Shown: positions 51,491-60,065, counted from the first letter of the stretch. The stretch is DNA of 64,000 bases from Janthinobacterium rivuli (GCF_009208735.1 NZ_WFLJ01000008.1:223856-287855), one strand, 5' to 3'. Made by a program: numbers and translations. Notes: a model not told the origin generated them from the sequence alone.

Positions 51491-53605
51491 ATGGCCGAAG
51501 GCGATAAATTGCTTGCAGCTCGCGCATGCAACCGTGATGTGGCCGGCTTAGAACCCAGTGCGAAACAGAATTGCTCGGATACTGTAAATATCAGTATCTA
51601 CTTTGATGGAACTGGGAATAATAGAGACGCGGATAAAGACCTCCGGCGTTGGTCGAATCCGGCGCGGCTGTGGCAGTCGGCTCAATTTCTTCTGGGCGGT
51701 AATTTTCCGAATTACGCTATTTATATCGCTGGGGTTGGGACGCGTTTTAATGGTACAGCGACAGACTGGATGGACGAGAAGCTGAGGAGGGTGGAAGATT
51801 CGGAAGCCGCTGGACGTGGGCTTGGTGCTGGCGGAACACGCCGAACCGAATTCGGAAAAACGAACGTTGATGAGGGTTTGCGTGTCGTCCTTATGCAAAA
51901 CGCTGCCAAGCTGAACATCCCATTAAAGGCCTATAGAGAAAAGGGAAAGCCGGCTAATATCAGTGGTCTCGCTGCCGCGATCGAGGCGCATGGCCTGATT
52001 ACCATCATTAATCTTTCTATCTTTGGCTTTTCACGCGGCGCAGCATTGGCCAGGGCTTTCAGCAACGACATGCTGAAAGCATGCACTACTGGAAAAGATG
52101 GCTTGCTGCGTTACAAGGGAGTACCCATACGCTTCAACTTTATGGGATTGTTCGATACGGTTGCCTCGTTTGGCTTGCCAGCGCTGAACGTCGATACACC
52201 CTTTAATGAAAAGAATCTGGTAGTACCGCATGCGGTCGAGCGTTGCGTACATTATGTAGCGGCGCATGAGTTGCGATTTTCATTTCCCGTCGATCTGATC
52301 CGGAAGAATGGGGCGCTCAAGTCTGGTTGGACTGAAACAGTGTATCCGGGAGCCCATTCCGATGTCGGAGGAGGATACGAACCGAAAAACCAGAATATTT
52401 TGAATAACTATGCGCGTATTCCGATGCGCGACATGATGCGCGAGGCAGTAAAGAGCGGTGTACGGTTGGTCGATTATGACGATATCCATAAGTCTAGTAA
52501 GGTAATTTTTGAAGAACGTTTTGAGTTTAAGCCTGAAGTCGAAGCGTCTTATAAGCAATACATGGCAGCAATTGGTGCTTCCGCCACCGTGGAACAAGCT
52601 GTTACGGCTCACATGAAAGCCCTGTATTCCACATGGGGCACCATGACCAAGCGAAAAATCAAGACACCGGACCTGATTGAAGCCGAGAGTGCAGCTGGCA
52701 GCAAAAAAGGTCATCCTGGCATTGCGTGGGAAGCCAAATTGTTGCTGAACGTCAGCGAGGTGAAAGAATTTTCTTTAGCACAATTGCCGTCAATAGTTTC
52801 CTCAGAAGCGGTGCACGTCATTGGCAAAACGTACAGAATGGCCATACGCCCGGAAAAGTGGCGGCTCGATGCGTGGCAAGCGACGGCATCCGATCCCGTC
52901 CTCAATTTCATCAAATCCGCGGTGCATGATTCCAAGGCCGGCTTCATGGGTGGCGTGGAACCGTTCAGTTATTTCCGTCCACGCGGCATGACCGAATCCT
53001 CGCGCAATGTGCTGGCGCAAGGCTTGGACTGGCTGGACGATACCGTCACCGCCATCAAGAAGGGCGTGATCAAGGTGTACCACCGGGCCGAGGGCGTCGT
53101 GATGGAAACCTGGGAAGGCGGCAAGCGGGTGGCCACGCATACGTACAAGGTGGGTGAAAAATTTGTCGTCGAGACCGTGAAGGCGGGCGTCACCTATACA
53201 GTGGAGGTGTATCAGAGCGGCAAGCAGGTCGTGATCGCTGCCGCAAAGCGCGGCCAGCAGATGGTCATTACGTCGATTAATGTCGTCAAGAAAGAAGTCA
53301 GCGACGCCGCCACGGCCGTGCAGAAAAAGGCCGGCGAGGTGGTGGACGCGACCCAGGAGCTGGCGGCCGAGGCCGGACGCAAGGTGCAAAGCGGCGTCAA
53401 GCAGGCCAAGGACATGGCCACCGAAGCCGCAGGCAAGGTGCAGCGTGGCGCCAGCCAGGCCCAGGAGATGGCCACGGAGGCCGCACGCAGTGTACAGAGT
53501 GGCGCCAGCAAGGCGGCCAAGGCGGTTGGCGACAGCATCGATGCGCAGGCAAAAGCGATCGAAGATGGCTGGAGTTCCTTCCGACGCAATCAGCTGGGAT
53601 TCTGA
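51491..53605 (+). CDS. DUF2235 T6SS effector, Tle1-family phospholipase candidate
   Basis: A 704-residue protein of the DUF2235/Tle1 family of T6SS lipases. SIYFDGTGNNRDADKD near residue 35 is the conserved N-terminal motif. The nucleophile elbow is GFSRG at residues 179-183 (Ser181). FDTVASFGLPALNV (Asp222) and VYPGAHSDVGGGYEPKN (His289) supply the other two members of a Ser-Asp-His triad. The C-terminal ~100 residues carry three 18-residue amphipathic repeats. There is no signal peptide, as expected for a T6SS cargo. It lies between the family A lipoproteins and PAAR; VgrG and the DUF4123 adaptor are upstream. DNA composition changes inside the gene near 52.8 kb. Confidence 0.85.
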   Translation: MAEGDKLLAARACNRDVAGLEPSAKQNCSDTVNISIYFDGTGNNRDADKDLRRWSNPARLWQSAQFLLGGNFPNYAIYIAGVGTRFNGTATDWMDEKLRRVEDSEAAGRGLGAGGTRRTEFGKTNVDEGLRVVLMQNAAKLNIPLKAYREKGKPANISGLAAAIEAHGLITIINLSIFGFSRGAALARAFSNDMLKACTTGKDGLLRYKGVPIRFNFMGLFDTVASFGLPALNVDTPFNEKNLVVPHAVERCVHYVAAHELRFSFPVDLIRKNGALKSGWTETVYPGAHSDVGGGYEPKNQNILNNYARIPMRDMMREAVKSGVRLVDYDDIHKSSKVIFEERFEFKPEVEASYKQYMAAIGASATVEQAVTAHMKALYSTWGTMTKRKIKTPDLIEAESAAGSKKGHPGIAWEAKLLLNVSEVKEFSLAQLPSIVSSEAVHVIGKTYRMAIRPEKWRLDAWQATASDPVLNFIKSAVHDSKAGFMGGVEPFSYFRPRGMTESSRNVLAQGLDWLDDTVTAIKKGVIKVYHRAEGVVMETWEGGKRVATHTYKVGEKFVVETVKAGVTYTVEVYQSGKQVVIAAAKRGQQMVITSINVVKKEVSDAATAVQKKAGEVVDATQELAAEAGRKVQSGVKQAKDMATEAAGKVQRGASQAQEMATEAARSVQSGASKAAKAVGDSIDAQAKAIEDGWSSFRRNQLGF
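53372..53533 (+). repeat. Three 18-residue (54-bp) amphipathic repeats in the effector C-terminus
   Basis: Residues 628-645, 646-663 and 664-681 align as AGRKVQSGVKQAKDMATE, AAGKVQRGASQAQEMATE and AARSVQSGASKAAKAVGD. An 18-residue period is five helical turns, so each unit has the same polar and apolar face, like apolipoprotein or LEA-type helices. A membrane-contact or coiled segment is likely. Confidence 0.8.
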
Positions 53606-53606
53606 C

Positions 53607-53873
53607 ATGGCGCTCGCAATCATCCGGCTCGGCGACAAGACCACCCACGGCGGCGTCGTGGCAAGCGCCTCTCCCGTGCACACGATCCACGGCATCGGCA
53701 TCGCCAGGGTGGGCGACATGGTCGCGTGCCCGTTGCCGGGCCATGGCAGCAATCCCATCATCGAAGGCAGTGCCGTCTTCAGCATCGGCGGGCGCAAGGT
53801 GGCGCTGCATGGGCATAAGAGCGCTTGCGGCTGCGCACTGATCGCCAGCCTGCCCGTGGCCACGATAGGGTAG
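53607..53873 (+). CDS. PAAR-domain spike tip protein
   Basis: An 88-residue PAAR protein that caps the VgrG spike. IIRLGDKTTHGGVVASASP and HGIGIARVGDMVACP are the first repeat units, and NPIIEGSAVFSIGGRKVALHG and SACGC the rest, with His and Cys positioned to bind the tip metal. It starts a single base after the effector's stop and may sharpen the spike that carries this effector. Compact, with no toxin extension. Confidence 0.92.
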   Translation: MALAIIRLGDKTTHGGVVASASPVHTIHGIGIARVGDMVACPLPGHGSNPIIEGSAVFSIGGRKVALHGHKSACGCALIASLPVATIG

Positions 53874-53880
53874 GCGGATC

Positions 53881-55218
53881 ATGAGCGATATTTCCTTGCC
53901 GCAAGCACCGCCTGTACCGCGTTCGGGCCGCCGGCTGGCGCTTAAGATAGTCCTGTGGATATTTGTGCTGGCAATTGTCGGCCTTGCCTGGATTGTTCTG
54001 CTGGCAAGCGTGGCGCCATCGCGCCTGGATGTGTCAGGCGGGCGCGCGATACTGATGGTTTGCGTGCCGCCCGTGCTGCTGGTTCTGCTGGGCTGGACAG
54101 GCCTGCAATTTCTTTCTGCGCCAAGATCCGTGTCATCCTTGGCTGAAAGCGCGCCTGTCTCCTTGCCGGCGCCAGAGGTCGCGCCGGCGCCTCCCGCGCC
54201 CCTCTTGCGCCTGCGTATCGGCGCCTGGAGTGCGTTGACACCGCATGGTGCAGTGACTGAAACGGCTGAGGGCAGCAAGGCGCGCAAGTCCGTCTTCAAG
54301 CCCGACAAGGCCATCCTGCACCCGTCCGGCTATCCGGCCCATGCGGGTATCGTCGATCCCCTCGATCTCGCTGCGACGGGATATGCCGCCGGCACGCGCC
54401 TGCGTATCCCGCGCATCACGACCTTGCTCTCCGCCATCCTTGACGATCTGCATGCGCAGCAAGGCCAGCTGGTGCGCTCCGTCGATGAGCCTGTCAGCGT
54501 GTACTGGCTGGCGCCCGATGCGATATCCGGCGGCGAGGAACAGGGCGCCGTCTTTGCTCGTGCCTGGCAGCATTCGGCCTGGCGTGACATGCCGTATGTC
54601 TTGCAGGCGATGGCGGCCGGCGAAGCCCATCTTTTCACCGTGCTGTCGGCCCTGCAGGACGACATTGGCGAGCCCGCCGTTTGTTCCATCATCGTCGGTG
54701 CCGACAGCTTGCTGGACCCCGAAGAACTCGCGCCTGCGCTGGCGCTGGGGCAAGTGTTTTCCAGCGGCGCGCCACAGGGCTTCATTCCTGCCGAAGGCGC
54801 GGGCGGCATCGTGCTGTGGAACCCGGACAGGGCACCGGAACAGGCTTGGGGGAATGCCGCAATACTGGGGCCGGTCAGCAACATGCCGGGTGCCGCGACG
54901 CACGCCGCCGTGCGCAGCGTGATGTCCGCCGCGCTCATGGCGTCTGGCATGGACGCCACCGATATTGCCCATGTTGTCAGCGACGCCGATCACCGCCTGC
55001 AGGCAAGCATGGCAGTGGTGGCCGCGATGCTGCACCTGCTGCCCGGTCTCGATCCACTGGAACAGCGGCTGAGCCCCATGGAGTCGGCGGGTAGCTTCGG
55101 CATTGCCGCGGATCTGGTTCACCTTGTGCTGGCGGTAGAGCTGGCCAATGAACAGCCGGCGCTGGCGCTTTGCGCCAACGGCGCACAGTGCTCCGGCGTC
55201 GTGGTGATGCCAGCCTGA
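53881..55218 (+). CDS. Membrane protein with ketosynthase-like C-terminal region, unknown role in T6SS effector island
   Basis: A 445-residue protein with two hydrophobic segments (about 20-45, starting LALKIVLWIFVLAIVGLAWI, and 57-78, starting AILMVCVPPVLLVLLGWTG), followed by a soluble domain of ~340 residues. This part has FIPAEGAGGIVLWN and FGIAADLVHLVLAVELAN, which resemble the late core of beta-ketoacyl synthases and thiolases (GEGAG, and the C-terminal GxxGAAxxL stretch). Catalytic Cys and His are not clear. A decayed enzyme fold tied to the membrane could act as a partner or immunity protein, but this is speculative. It follows PAAR by 7 bp. Confidence 0.5.
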   Translation: MSDISLPQAPPVPRSGRRLALKIVLWIFVLAIVGLAWIVLLASVAPSRLDVSGGRAILMVCVPPVLLVLLGWTGLQFLSAPRSVSSLAESAPVSLPAPEVAPAPPAPLLRLRIGAWSALTPHGAVTETAEGSKARKSVFKPDKAILHPSGYPAHAGIVDPLDLAATGYAAGTRLRIPRITTLLSAILDDLHAQQGQLVRSVDEPVSVYWLAPDAISGGEEQGAVFARAWQHSAWRDMPYVLQAMAAGEAHLFTVLSALQDDIGEPAVCSIIVGADSLLDPEELAPALALGQVFSSGAPQGFIPAEGAGGIVLWNPDRAPEQAWGNAAILGPVSNMPGAATHAAVRSVMSAALMASGMDATDIAHVVSDADHRLQASMAVVAAMLHLLPGLDPLEQRLSPMESAGSFGIAADLVHLVLAVELANEQPALALCANGAQCSGVVVMPA

Positions 55219-55326
55219 GCGGCGAGGGCGTACACGCCATGGTTTCAATCGCGCTCCCGCGATATACATTCCTCGTTACAATAATTGTCAAATATGTAAG
55301 CGTGGCACACGACTGACGGGAACCGC

Positions 55327-56166
55327 ATGTCATCCACCTCGACCGACAAGATTGTTGACGCATTGGCCGCCTTCACCAGCGCCACGCGGCTGTACGAACT
55401 GACCGTCGGCGAGGGCGCGGACAGCGGCCTGCTGGTCGAAGCCTTTGCCGCCGACGAACGGCTGCAGGAAATTGGCGCGCGCGACGTCATCGCCCTGTCG
55501 ACCAGCGCGCAGCTGGTGCTGGCGCCTTTGCTGGGCAAGCTGGCCACGCTGCAGGTGAGCCTGTTTGATGGCAGCCGCGCCAGCTTCAGCGGCCATGTCA
55601 GCGAGGTGGCCATGCTGGGCAGTAATGGCGGCCTGGCGCGCTACCGGCTGCGGCTGACGCAGGTGCGCAACAGGCGCGTCTTGCAAGACAAGAGCGTGAT
55701 CGAGATCGTGGAGTCCGTGTCCCGTCCTATGCGCCGGCCGCGCGGTGGCGCTGGAGCGACGACATGCGCCCGTTCATGGATGGCGCGGCAGCGCGCAGCT
55801 ATTGCTGCCAGCACCGCGAATCGGATTCGATTTTATCCGCCGCCGGCTGACGGAAGAGGGCATCGCCTGGCGCTTCGAGGAGCACATGCTGATTTTGTTC
55901 GCCGACAGCGGCCAGGCGTGCGCCATGCCCGAGGATGCCAGCAGCGCCCGCTGGCCGCCGGCATCGACGACCTGGACCGCCAGACGCAGTACCTCTTGCT
56001 GGCGCTGTATACCTCGGGCAAGGCCATGGAACCGCCCTTGTTTATCGCATTCATGAAAAACCCACCCGCATCGTTCAATGCTTTTTAAGACGCGCTGCAA
56101 GCCTTGCCGGAGTCGGTTTGGGAGGCGGGGCCGCCGTTGTGGGAGGCGTATGAACCCAAGGGATAA
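55327..56166 (+). pseudogene. Broken vgrG gene (N-terminal part) with several frameshifts and in-frame stop
   Basis: ATG 55327 starts a frame that reads LLVEAFAADERLQEIGARDV, ASFSGHVSEVAMLGSNGGLA and RYRLRLTQ, the beginning of a VgrG, then VLQDKSVIEIVESV. A shift follows: YAPAARWRWSDDMRPFMDG in one frame and FDFIRRRLTEEGIAWRFEEH in another are the next VgrG segments. The frame then leaves VgrG sequence and ends in FMKNPPASFNAF, TAA, and after this stop, in the same frame, ALQALPESVWEAGPPLWEAY. The gp5-like part is missing. A dead third VgrG, with a fused foreign tail. Not functional. Confidence 0.75.
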
Positions 56167-56239
56167 GCTATTCCTAAAGCTAATTTAATTTTTATTTCAA
56201 TTTCAGGATGTATTTGGTTAACGGATAACAGGAACTCAG

Positions 56240-56734
56240 ATGATAAAGAGACTATTTCCCCAGAATTTACTCAATGTATTTTTGTGTATTTTTATGGCGT
56301 TTTCAAATACGGCATGTGGAAAGGAAGACATGAAAATTAGCATGAATCTCACTGCATACAATCATACTGAAAATGGAGTTGGTAGCTATATTGTAAAACT
56401 TGCGGACGGTTCCTGGACTGAGGCTGGTTTTCTTGCTCCAGGTCAGGGTGGTGGAGGTACAACTTGTTGTATTTCGATCCCTGCTGTATGGAAAAAGGGG
56501 ATGGAAGTCACCGTTATCATGAATACTATAAAGGACGGGAACGATGTCAGAGTGGAGAGAGTGGTGCCGGTACCGCCCTATGTGGCCTCTGACGCTGGGA
56601 GATTTGTCGTTCATTTCCTGCATGATGGACGGTACAAAGTATTTGTGGCCAAATATTTACTTGGGCATCAGAAATATCCGCTTTCTGGAAAAGAAGCTGA
56701 ATTGCAACCTGGAGTGCCGCTTGAAATAATATAG
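56240..56734 (+). CDS. DUF3304-type lipoprotein, copy 1 (candidate Tle immunity protein)
   Basis: A 164-residue lipoprotein with leader MIKRLFPQNLLNVFLCIFMA and lipobox SNTACGKE. The mature part LTAYNHTENGVGSYIV, QGGGGTTCCISIPAVWKKGM and the strand-rich end fit DUF3304, a lipoprotein family with a double-Cys motif (TCC) after a Gly run; I assign this by motif from memory. Related proteins occur beside Tle1-type lipases and are thought to be immunity factors. Three tandem copies lie here, upstream of a dead DUF2235 gene. Noticeably AT-rich. Confidence 0.72.
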   Translation: MIKRLFPQNLLNVFLCIFMAFSNTACGKEDMKISMNLTAYNHTENGVGSYIVKLADGSWTEAGFLAPGQGGGGTTCCISIPAVWKKGMEVTVIMNTIKDGNDVRVERVVPVPPYVASDAGRFVVHFLHDGRYKVFVAKYLLGHQKYPLSGKEAELQPGVPLEII

Positions 56735-56795
56735 AAGTAGGTTGTTGTGAATAATTTGATTGGATCTATTTTATTTTTTATTGGAAATTATTTTC

Positions 56796-57290
56796 ATGGG
56801 TCTATTTGAAAGGCGAGCGGGTTGTGCCGTTTTTTCTATTTTTATTTTTCTCTCAATTGCAGCTTGTCATAAAGAGTCAATGAAAGCCACTGTAAGTCTT
56901 ACTGCGTATAACCACACCGAACATGGTGTTGGAAGCTATATCGTGACACTTGAAGATGGTTCGTCTGCAGAGGCTGGCTACCTCGACCCTGGCCAAGGGG
57001 GAGGCGGGAAAACTTGCTGCCTCTCGATACCAGCGACATGGAAGCCCGGAATGAAAGCGACCATTGTCATGGATACGGTAAAAAATGGTAAGGGGGGCCG
57101 AGTAGAGAAGACGGTTTCCATACCTCGTTACGATTCTTCCGATGCCGCCAGGTTTGTCGTTCTTTTTCTTCATGATGGCAGTTATAAGGTATTTGTAACA
57201 AAATATTTGCTGAGGCATCGAAAGTATCCACTTGCTGGCAAGGAGGCGGAACTGGAGCCGGGAGTGCCGCTTGAAATAATATGGGAGTAA
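56796..57290 (+). CDS. DUF3304-type lipoprotein, copy 2 (candidate Tle immunity protein)
   Basis: A 164-residue paralogue of the previous gene when started at ATG 56796 (a start at 56760 would add 12 residues ahead of the leader). Lipobox SIAACHKE. LTAYNHTEHGVGSYIVTLED, QGGGGKTCCLSIPATWKPGM and RHRKYPLAGKEAELEPGVPL are nearly the same as copy 3. Mature part keeps both Cys of the TCC motif. The gap to copy 1 is about 60 bp, so one operon is likely. Confidence 0.72.
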   Translation: MGLFERRAGCAVFSIFIFLSIAACHKESMKATVSLTAYNHTEHGVGSYIVTLEDGSSAEAGYLDPGQGGGGKTCCLSIPATWKPGMKATIVMDTVKNGKGGRVEKTVSIPRYDSSDAARFVVLFLHDGSYKVFVTKYLLRHRKYPLAGKEAELEPGVPLEIIWE

Positions 57291-57341
57291 TTTTTTTGAT
57301 GTGATGTTATTTGCGGTATTTATTTGAATTCCTGAAAGGCC

Positions 57342-57839
57342 ATGATGAATTTATTTGGAAAGAAATTTGGTTGTGTTTTGTTATGTATTGTTCTGTCTTT
57401 TTCAAGTATTGCTTGTAGCAAGGAGCCAATGAAGATAGTCGTGAATCTGACTGCGTATAACCATACCGAAAATGGTGTTGGAAGCTATATCGTGACACTC
57501 GATGACGGATCTTCAGCTGAGGCCGGTTATTTGGCACCAGGGGAAGGTGGTGGAGGGAAAACTTGTTGTCTTTCTATACCAGCGACCTGGAAGCCCGGCA
57601 TGAATGCGACTATTGCCATGCATGTATTAAAAAATGGTAAACCGATCCGTGTGGAGAAGACGGTTTCTATACCTCGTTACGATTCTTCCGATGCCGGCAG
57701 GTTTGTCGTCCATTTTCTTCACGATGGAAGTTTAAAGGTTTTTGCAACTAAATACTTGCTGGGACATCGGAAATATCCACTTTCTGGCAAGGAGGCGGAA
57801 CTGGAGCCGGGAGTTCCACTGGAAATAATATGGGAATAA
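57342..57839 (+). CDS. DUF3304-type lipoprotein, copy 3 (candidate Tle immunity protein)
   Basis: A 165-residue lipoprotein (two adjacent ATGs at 57342 and 57345; the second gives 164 residues as in copies 1 and 2). Lipobox SSIACSKE. LTAYNHTENGVGSYIVTLDD, EGGGGKTCCLSIPATWKPGM and HRKYPLSGKEAELEPGVPLE. Copies 2 and 3 are closest to each other, suggesting a recent duplication. It sits directly upstream of the dead DUF2235 gene; if these are its immunity proteins, the cell kept protection after losing the toxin. Confidence 0.72.
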   Translation: MMNLFGKKFGCVLLCIVLSFSSIACSKEPMKIVVNLTAYNHTENGVGSYIVTLDDGSSAEAGYLAPGEGGGGKTCCLSIPATWKPGMNATIAMHVLKNGKPIRVEKTVSIPRYDSSDAGRFVVHFLHDGSLKVFATKYLLGHRKYPLSGKEAELEPGVPLEIIWE

Positions 57840-57929
57840 AACCTGTAGATCTTGTGAAATAATTCAGGAATTTTTATAAAAATATCTATCATCTATACAG
57901 GAAGAAAAGCTCCTCTCGATAGGCGAGGC

Positions 57930-58942
57930 AGGCTTGCCGGGAAAGAGTCTGCACAGAGCGCCAAGGCGATGGCCTGCGTCAGGTCCCCCCAAGAAGACAG
58001 AATGCCAGGGGCAGAACTATAGCGGTTTGTTTCATGATGGCAGTGGAAATAATCATGATTGGAAACAGAAGGATGCGATAGCTAATCCCAAGAACCTGCC
58101 GCAACGGGAGAGAAACAAACATGGCAATATTGCCAGGCTATGGGATGCGCATCTTGATGAACCAAAGGGAAATTGGCGATACGGTAGAGACGTTTCTTGA
58201 TACCGTCGCCGCCGTTGGCGTCGGCGATGTGACACCGGTCACCTTTGGGCATATGGCCTGGGGAAAAGAACCCAGAGCATCCATTGCGTAGTCGAAGAGT
58301 GCACGCATTTCATCGCCCTGCACGAGCAGCGTGCCAGCTTTCCGTTGGAATCGGCGACCGGACGGGGTAATGTCGGTTGCCGTGGCATGCATTCCGACAT
58401 GGGGGGGCCTATGTCCTTTGTCAAGCAGTTGTGAGAGGCGCTGCTGGAATCCTTTGCCACCGACCCCAGACTGAAACAACTGGCTGACGCATAAGGGCAT
58501 CAAGGGCGCAGACGTGAAGACCTTTACCGGGGCGCATACAACACAATATCTGCGCTGGCGCGAACGAAAGAACGCCAATGCAGGCGTGCTGGGGTGGTTC
58601 GGTGAACGTGCCAAGACAGTTCTGCATCGCACCAGTCCGGCTGGCATGCTGTTTGTCGAAGACCGAAAAGACCCCTTAAGCGACTGGGAAGAGCGGTTTT
58701 TGAAAATCATCACGGGCGGCGCGCAGCCGTCGGCTGGCTGCGTCACGCTGTTTGAAGTCTATGTGCACGATTCCCGGGCCGGTTTTCGCATCCTGGGCGA
58801 GGCGGAAAAACGGCTGGAACGGCAGGCGGTCGCAACGTACAAGGAAACGAGCCGCATGATCGTCGATGGCGCAACCCGCGTCGGCCACGACGTGCATGAT
58901 GCCGGGCTCGAGGAAGACCAGGAAAAAGCGAAATCAGACTGA
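57930..58942 (+). pseudogene. Degenerate second DUF2235 (Tle1-family) effector gene
   Basis: Scattered in different frames are the marks of a second Tle1-type lipase: LFHDGSGNNHDWKQKDA and KHGNIARLWDAHLDEPKGN (N-terminal motif), ETFLDTVAAVGVGDVTPVTF (Asp region), ECTHFIALHEQRASFPLESA and GMHSDMGGPM (His region). The final part, LFEVYVHDSRAGFRILGEAE, is the conserved VHDSRAGF motif. There are stops at about 58200, 58290, 58433 and 58492, and the serine elbow region is deleted. From 58514 a 142-codon frame covers the C-terminal part and ends at 58942. Clearly dead; it follows three DUF3304 genes, so it was once an effector with immunity genes. Confidence 0.85.
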
Positions 58943-58962
58943 ATCAGGCAATACCCTGCACA

Positions 58963-58991
58963 CCGTGGCGGCGGCAGACGCGCCGCCACGG
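58963..58991. terminator. Hairpin between convergent ends (dead effector / tssA)
   Basis: CCGTGGCGGCG at 58963-58973 and CGCCGCCACGG at 58981-58991 form an 11-bp perfect stem with a 7-nt loop, between the end of the dead effector (58942) and the tssA stop (59006). Suits a bidirectional terminator, but no T tract follows on either strand. Confidence 0.5.
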
Positions 58992-59005
58992 CGTGAACAG
59001 CGGTT

Positions 59006-60046
59006 TCAGCCATTATCGGGCGGCTGCACGCCCAGCAGCTCTTCGATATGCGCCAGCGAACTGGAATCCTTGACCACCGAACGTAACCAGGTATGCAGGT
59101 CCTGGTCCGCGGCATCGGCCGCCTTGTCGGCAAAATACGAAACGGGGCTGTGCGGTTCGGTACGGCGGAAGAACTGCGCCACGGCGCGCAATTGCTCGAT
59201 CGCCTGCGCGCGCGTGGTGACGGCCCCGGGCGGGCCGGCCGGGACCGCCGGCATGGCCGGCGCCATCACGCTGTCAGCAGCAGGTGCGCCACCAGTGGCG
59301 GTGGCGGCGGGCGCCACGCCGGTACTGGCGGGCATCACGCGCAGCATCGCTTCGACGGCTTCGCGCGCGCCGGAAAAGGCCGGGCTGTCGTTGCCCAGCC
59401 GCGCGTCGACGACTCGTTCAAGCTTGCGCAGCGCTTCCAGGCAATCTTGCGCGTCGACGGCGAAGCTGGCGCAAAAGGCGGCCGAGTTGTTGCGCCGCGC
59501 CGCTTCCATGTCGGACAACTTGACGCCCTCATGCTGCCTGGCCGAATCACCCGGGCCGGCCTGGCGCCGCGCGGTCTCGAAATCGATGGTGGAAAAGGCG
59601 CCGCCCGGGCCAGCTGTGAGGGGCACCTCGCGCAGCAGCGCCGGGATGCGCGAGAGTATCCATCCCAGGTTGCCGATGCGCTGCTCCTGGTCGCCATCCT
59701 CCGCTTCCGGGAACAGGCCCCGGTCCCAGAATTTTTCGCACAGTCCGGCCAGCACCAGCAAGCCTTCGGCCATGCCGCGCAAGTGGTAGCGCTTGGCGCC
59801 CGCTTCGGTCAGCCAGACCGCCAGGCGCAGGTCCTTGCTGCTGCCGGCGAGCAGGCCGGCGCAGCTGCGCACGACGAAGTCCCAGTCGGCTTCCTTGAGG
59901 TCGGCGACCCATTCGCCCTGGTCGAGCGAGGGGTCGTCGAACTTGCGCGCCAGGGTAATGGCGTCGAGTTCGGGCGAAAACGCCAGGTCCACGCCTGCCG
60001 GCTGTTCGCTGCTAATTGGAAGTAATAATTGTTCGGCTGAAAACAT
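59006..60046 (-). CDS. tssA: T6SS cap/baseplate protein TssA (ImpA-like)
   Basis: A 346-residue TssA. The ImpA_N-type N-domain is near 8-130 residues (LLLPISSEQPAGVDLAFSPE, VRSCAGLLAGSSKDLRLAVW then LTEAGAKRYHLRGMAEGLLV). A linker with Ala/Pro runs to the shorter C-terminal part (AQAIEQLRAVAQFFRRTEPH then SPVSYFADKA) that decides how TssA oligomerises. TssA attends assembly of the tail. The ATG at 60044-60046 has AGAGGA upstream; a frame from 60124 adds 26 unlike residues. Last gene of the tssM-tagF-ompA-tssA operon on this strand. Confidence 0.9.
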   Translation of the reverse strand: MFSAEQLLLPISSEQPAGVDLAFSPELDAITLARKFDDPSLDQGEWVADLKEADWDFVVRSCAGLLAGSSKDLRLAVWLTEAGAKRYHLRGMAEGLLVLAGLCEKFWDRGLFPEAEDGDQEQRIGNLGWILSRIPALLREVPLTAGPGGAFSTIDFETARRQAGPGDSARQHEGVKLSDMEAARRNNSAAFCASFAVDAQDCLEALRKLERVVDARLGNDSPAFSGAREAVEAMLRVMPASTGVAPAATATGGAPAADSVMAPAMPAVPAGPPGAVTTRAQAIEQLRAVAQFFRRTEPHSPVSYFADKAADAADQDLHTWLRSVVKDSSSLAHIEELLGVQPPDNG

Positions 60047-60065
60047 GTGGTCCTCTGATGGATGG

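Noticed and set aside
56240..57839. Tandem repeats that could be taken for a repeat array
   Set aside because: They are three protein-coding paralogues (DUF3304-type), not short spaced repeats; no CRISPR array is present in the window.
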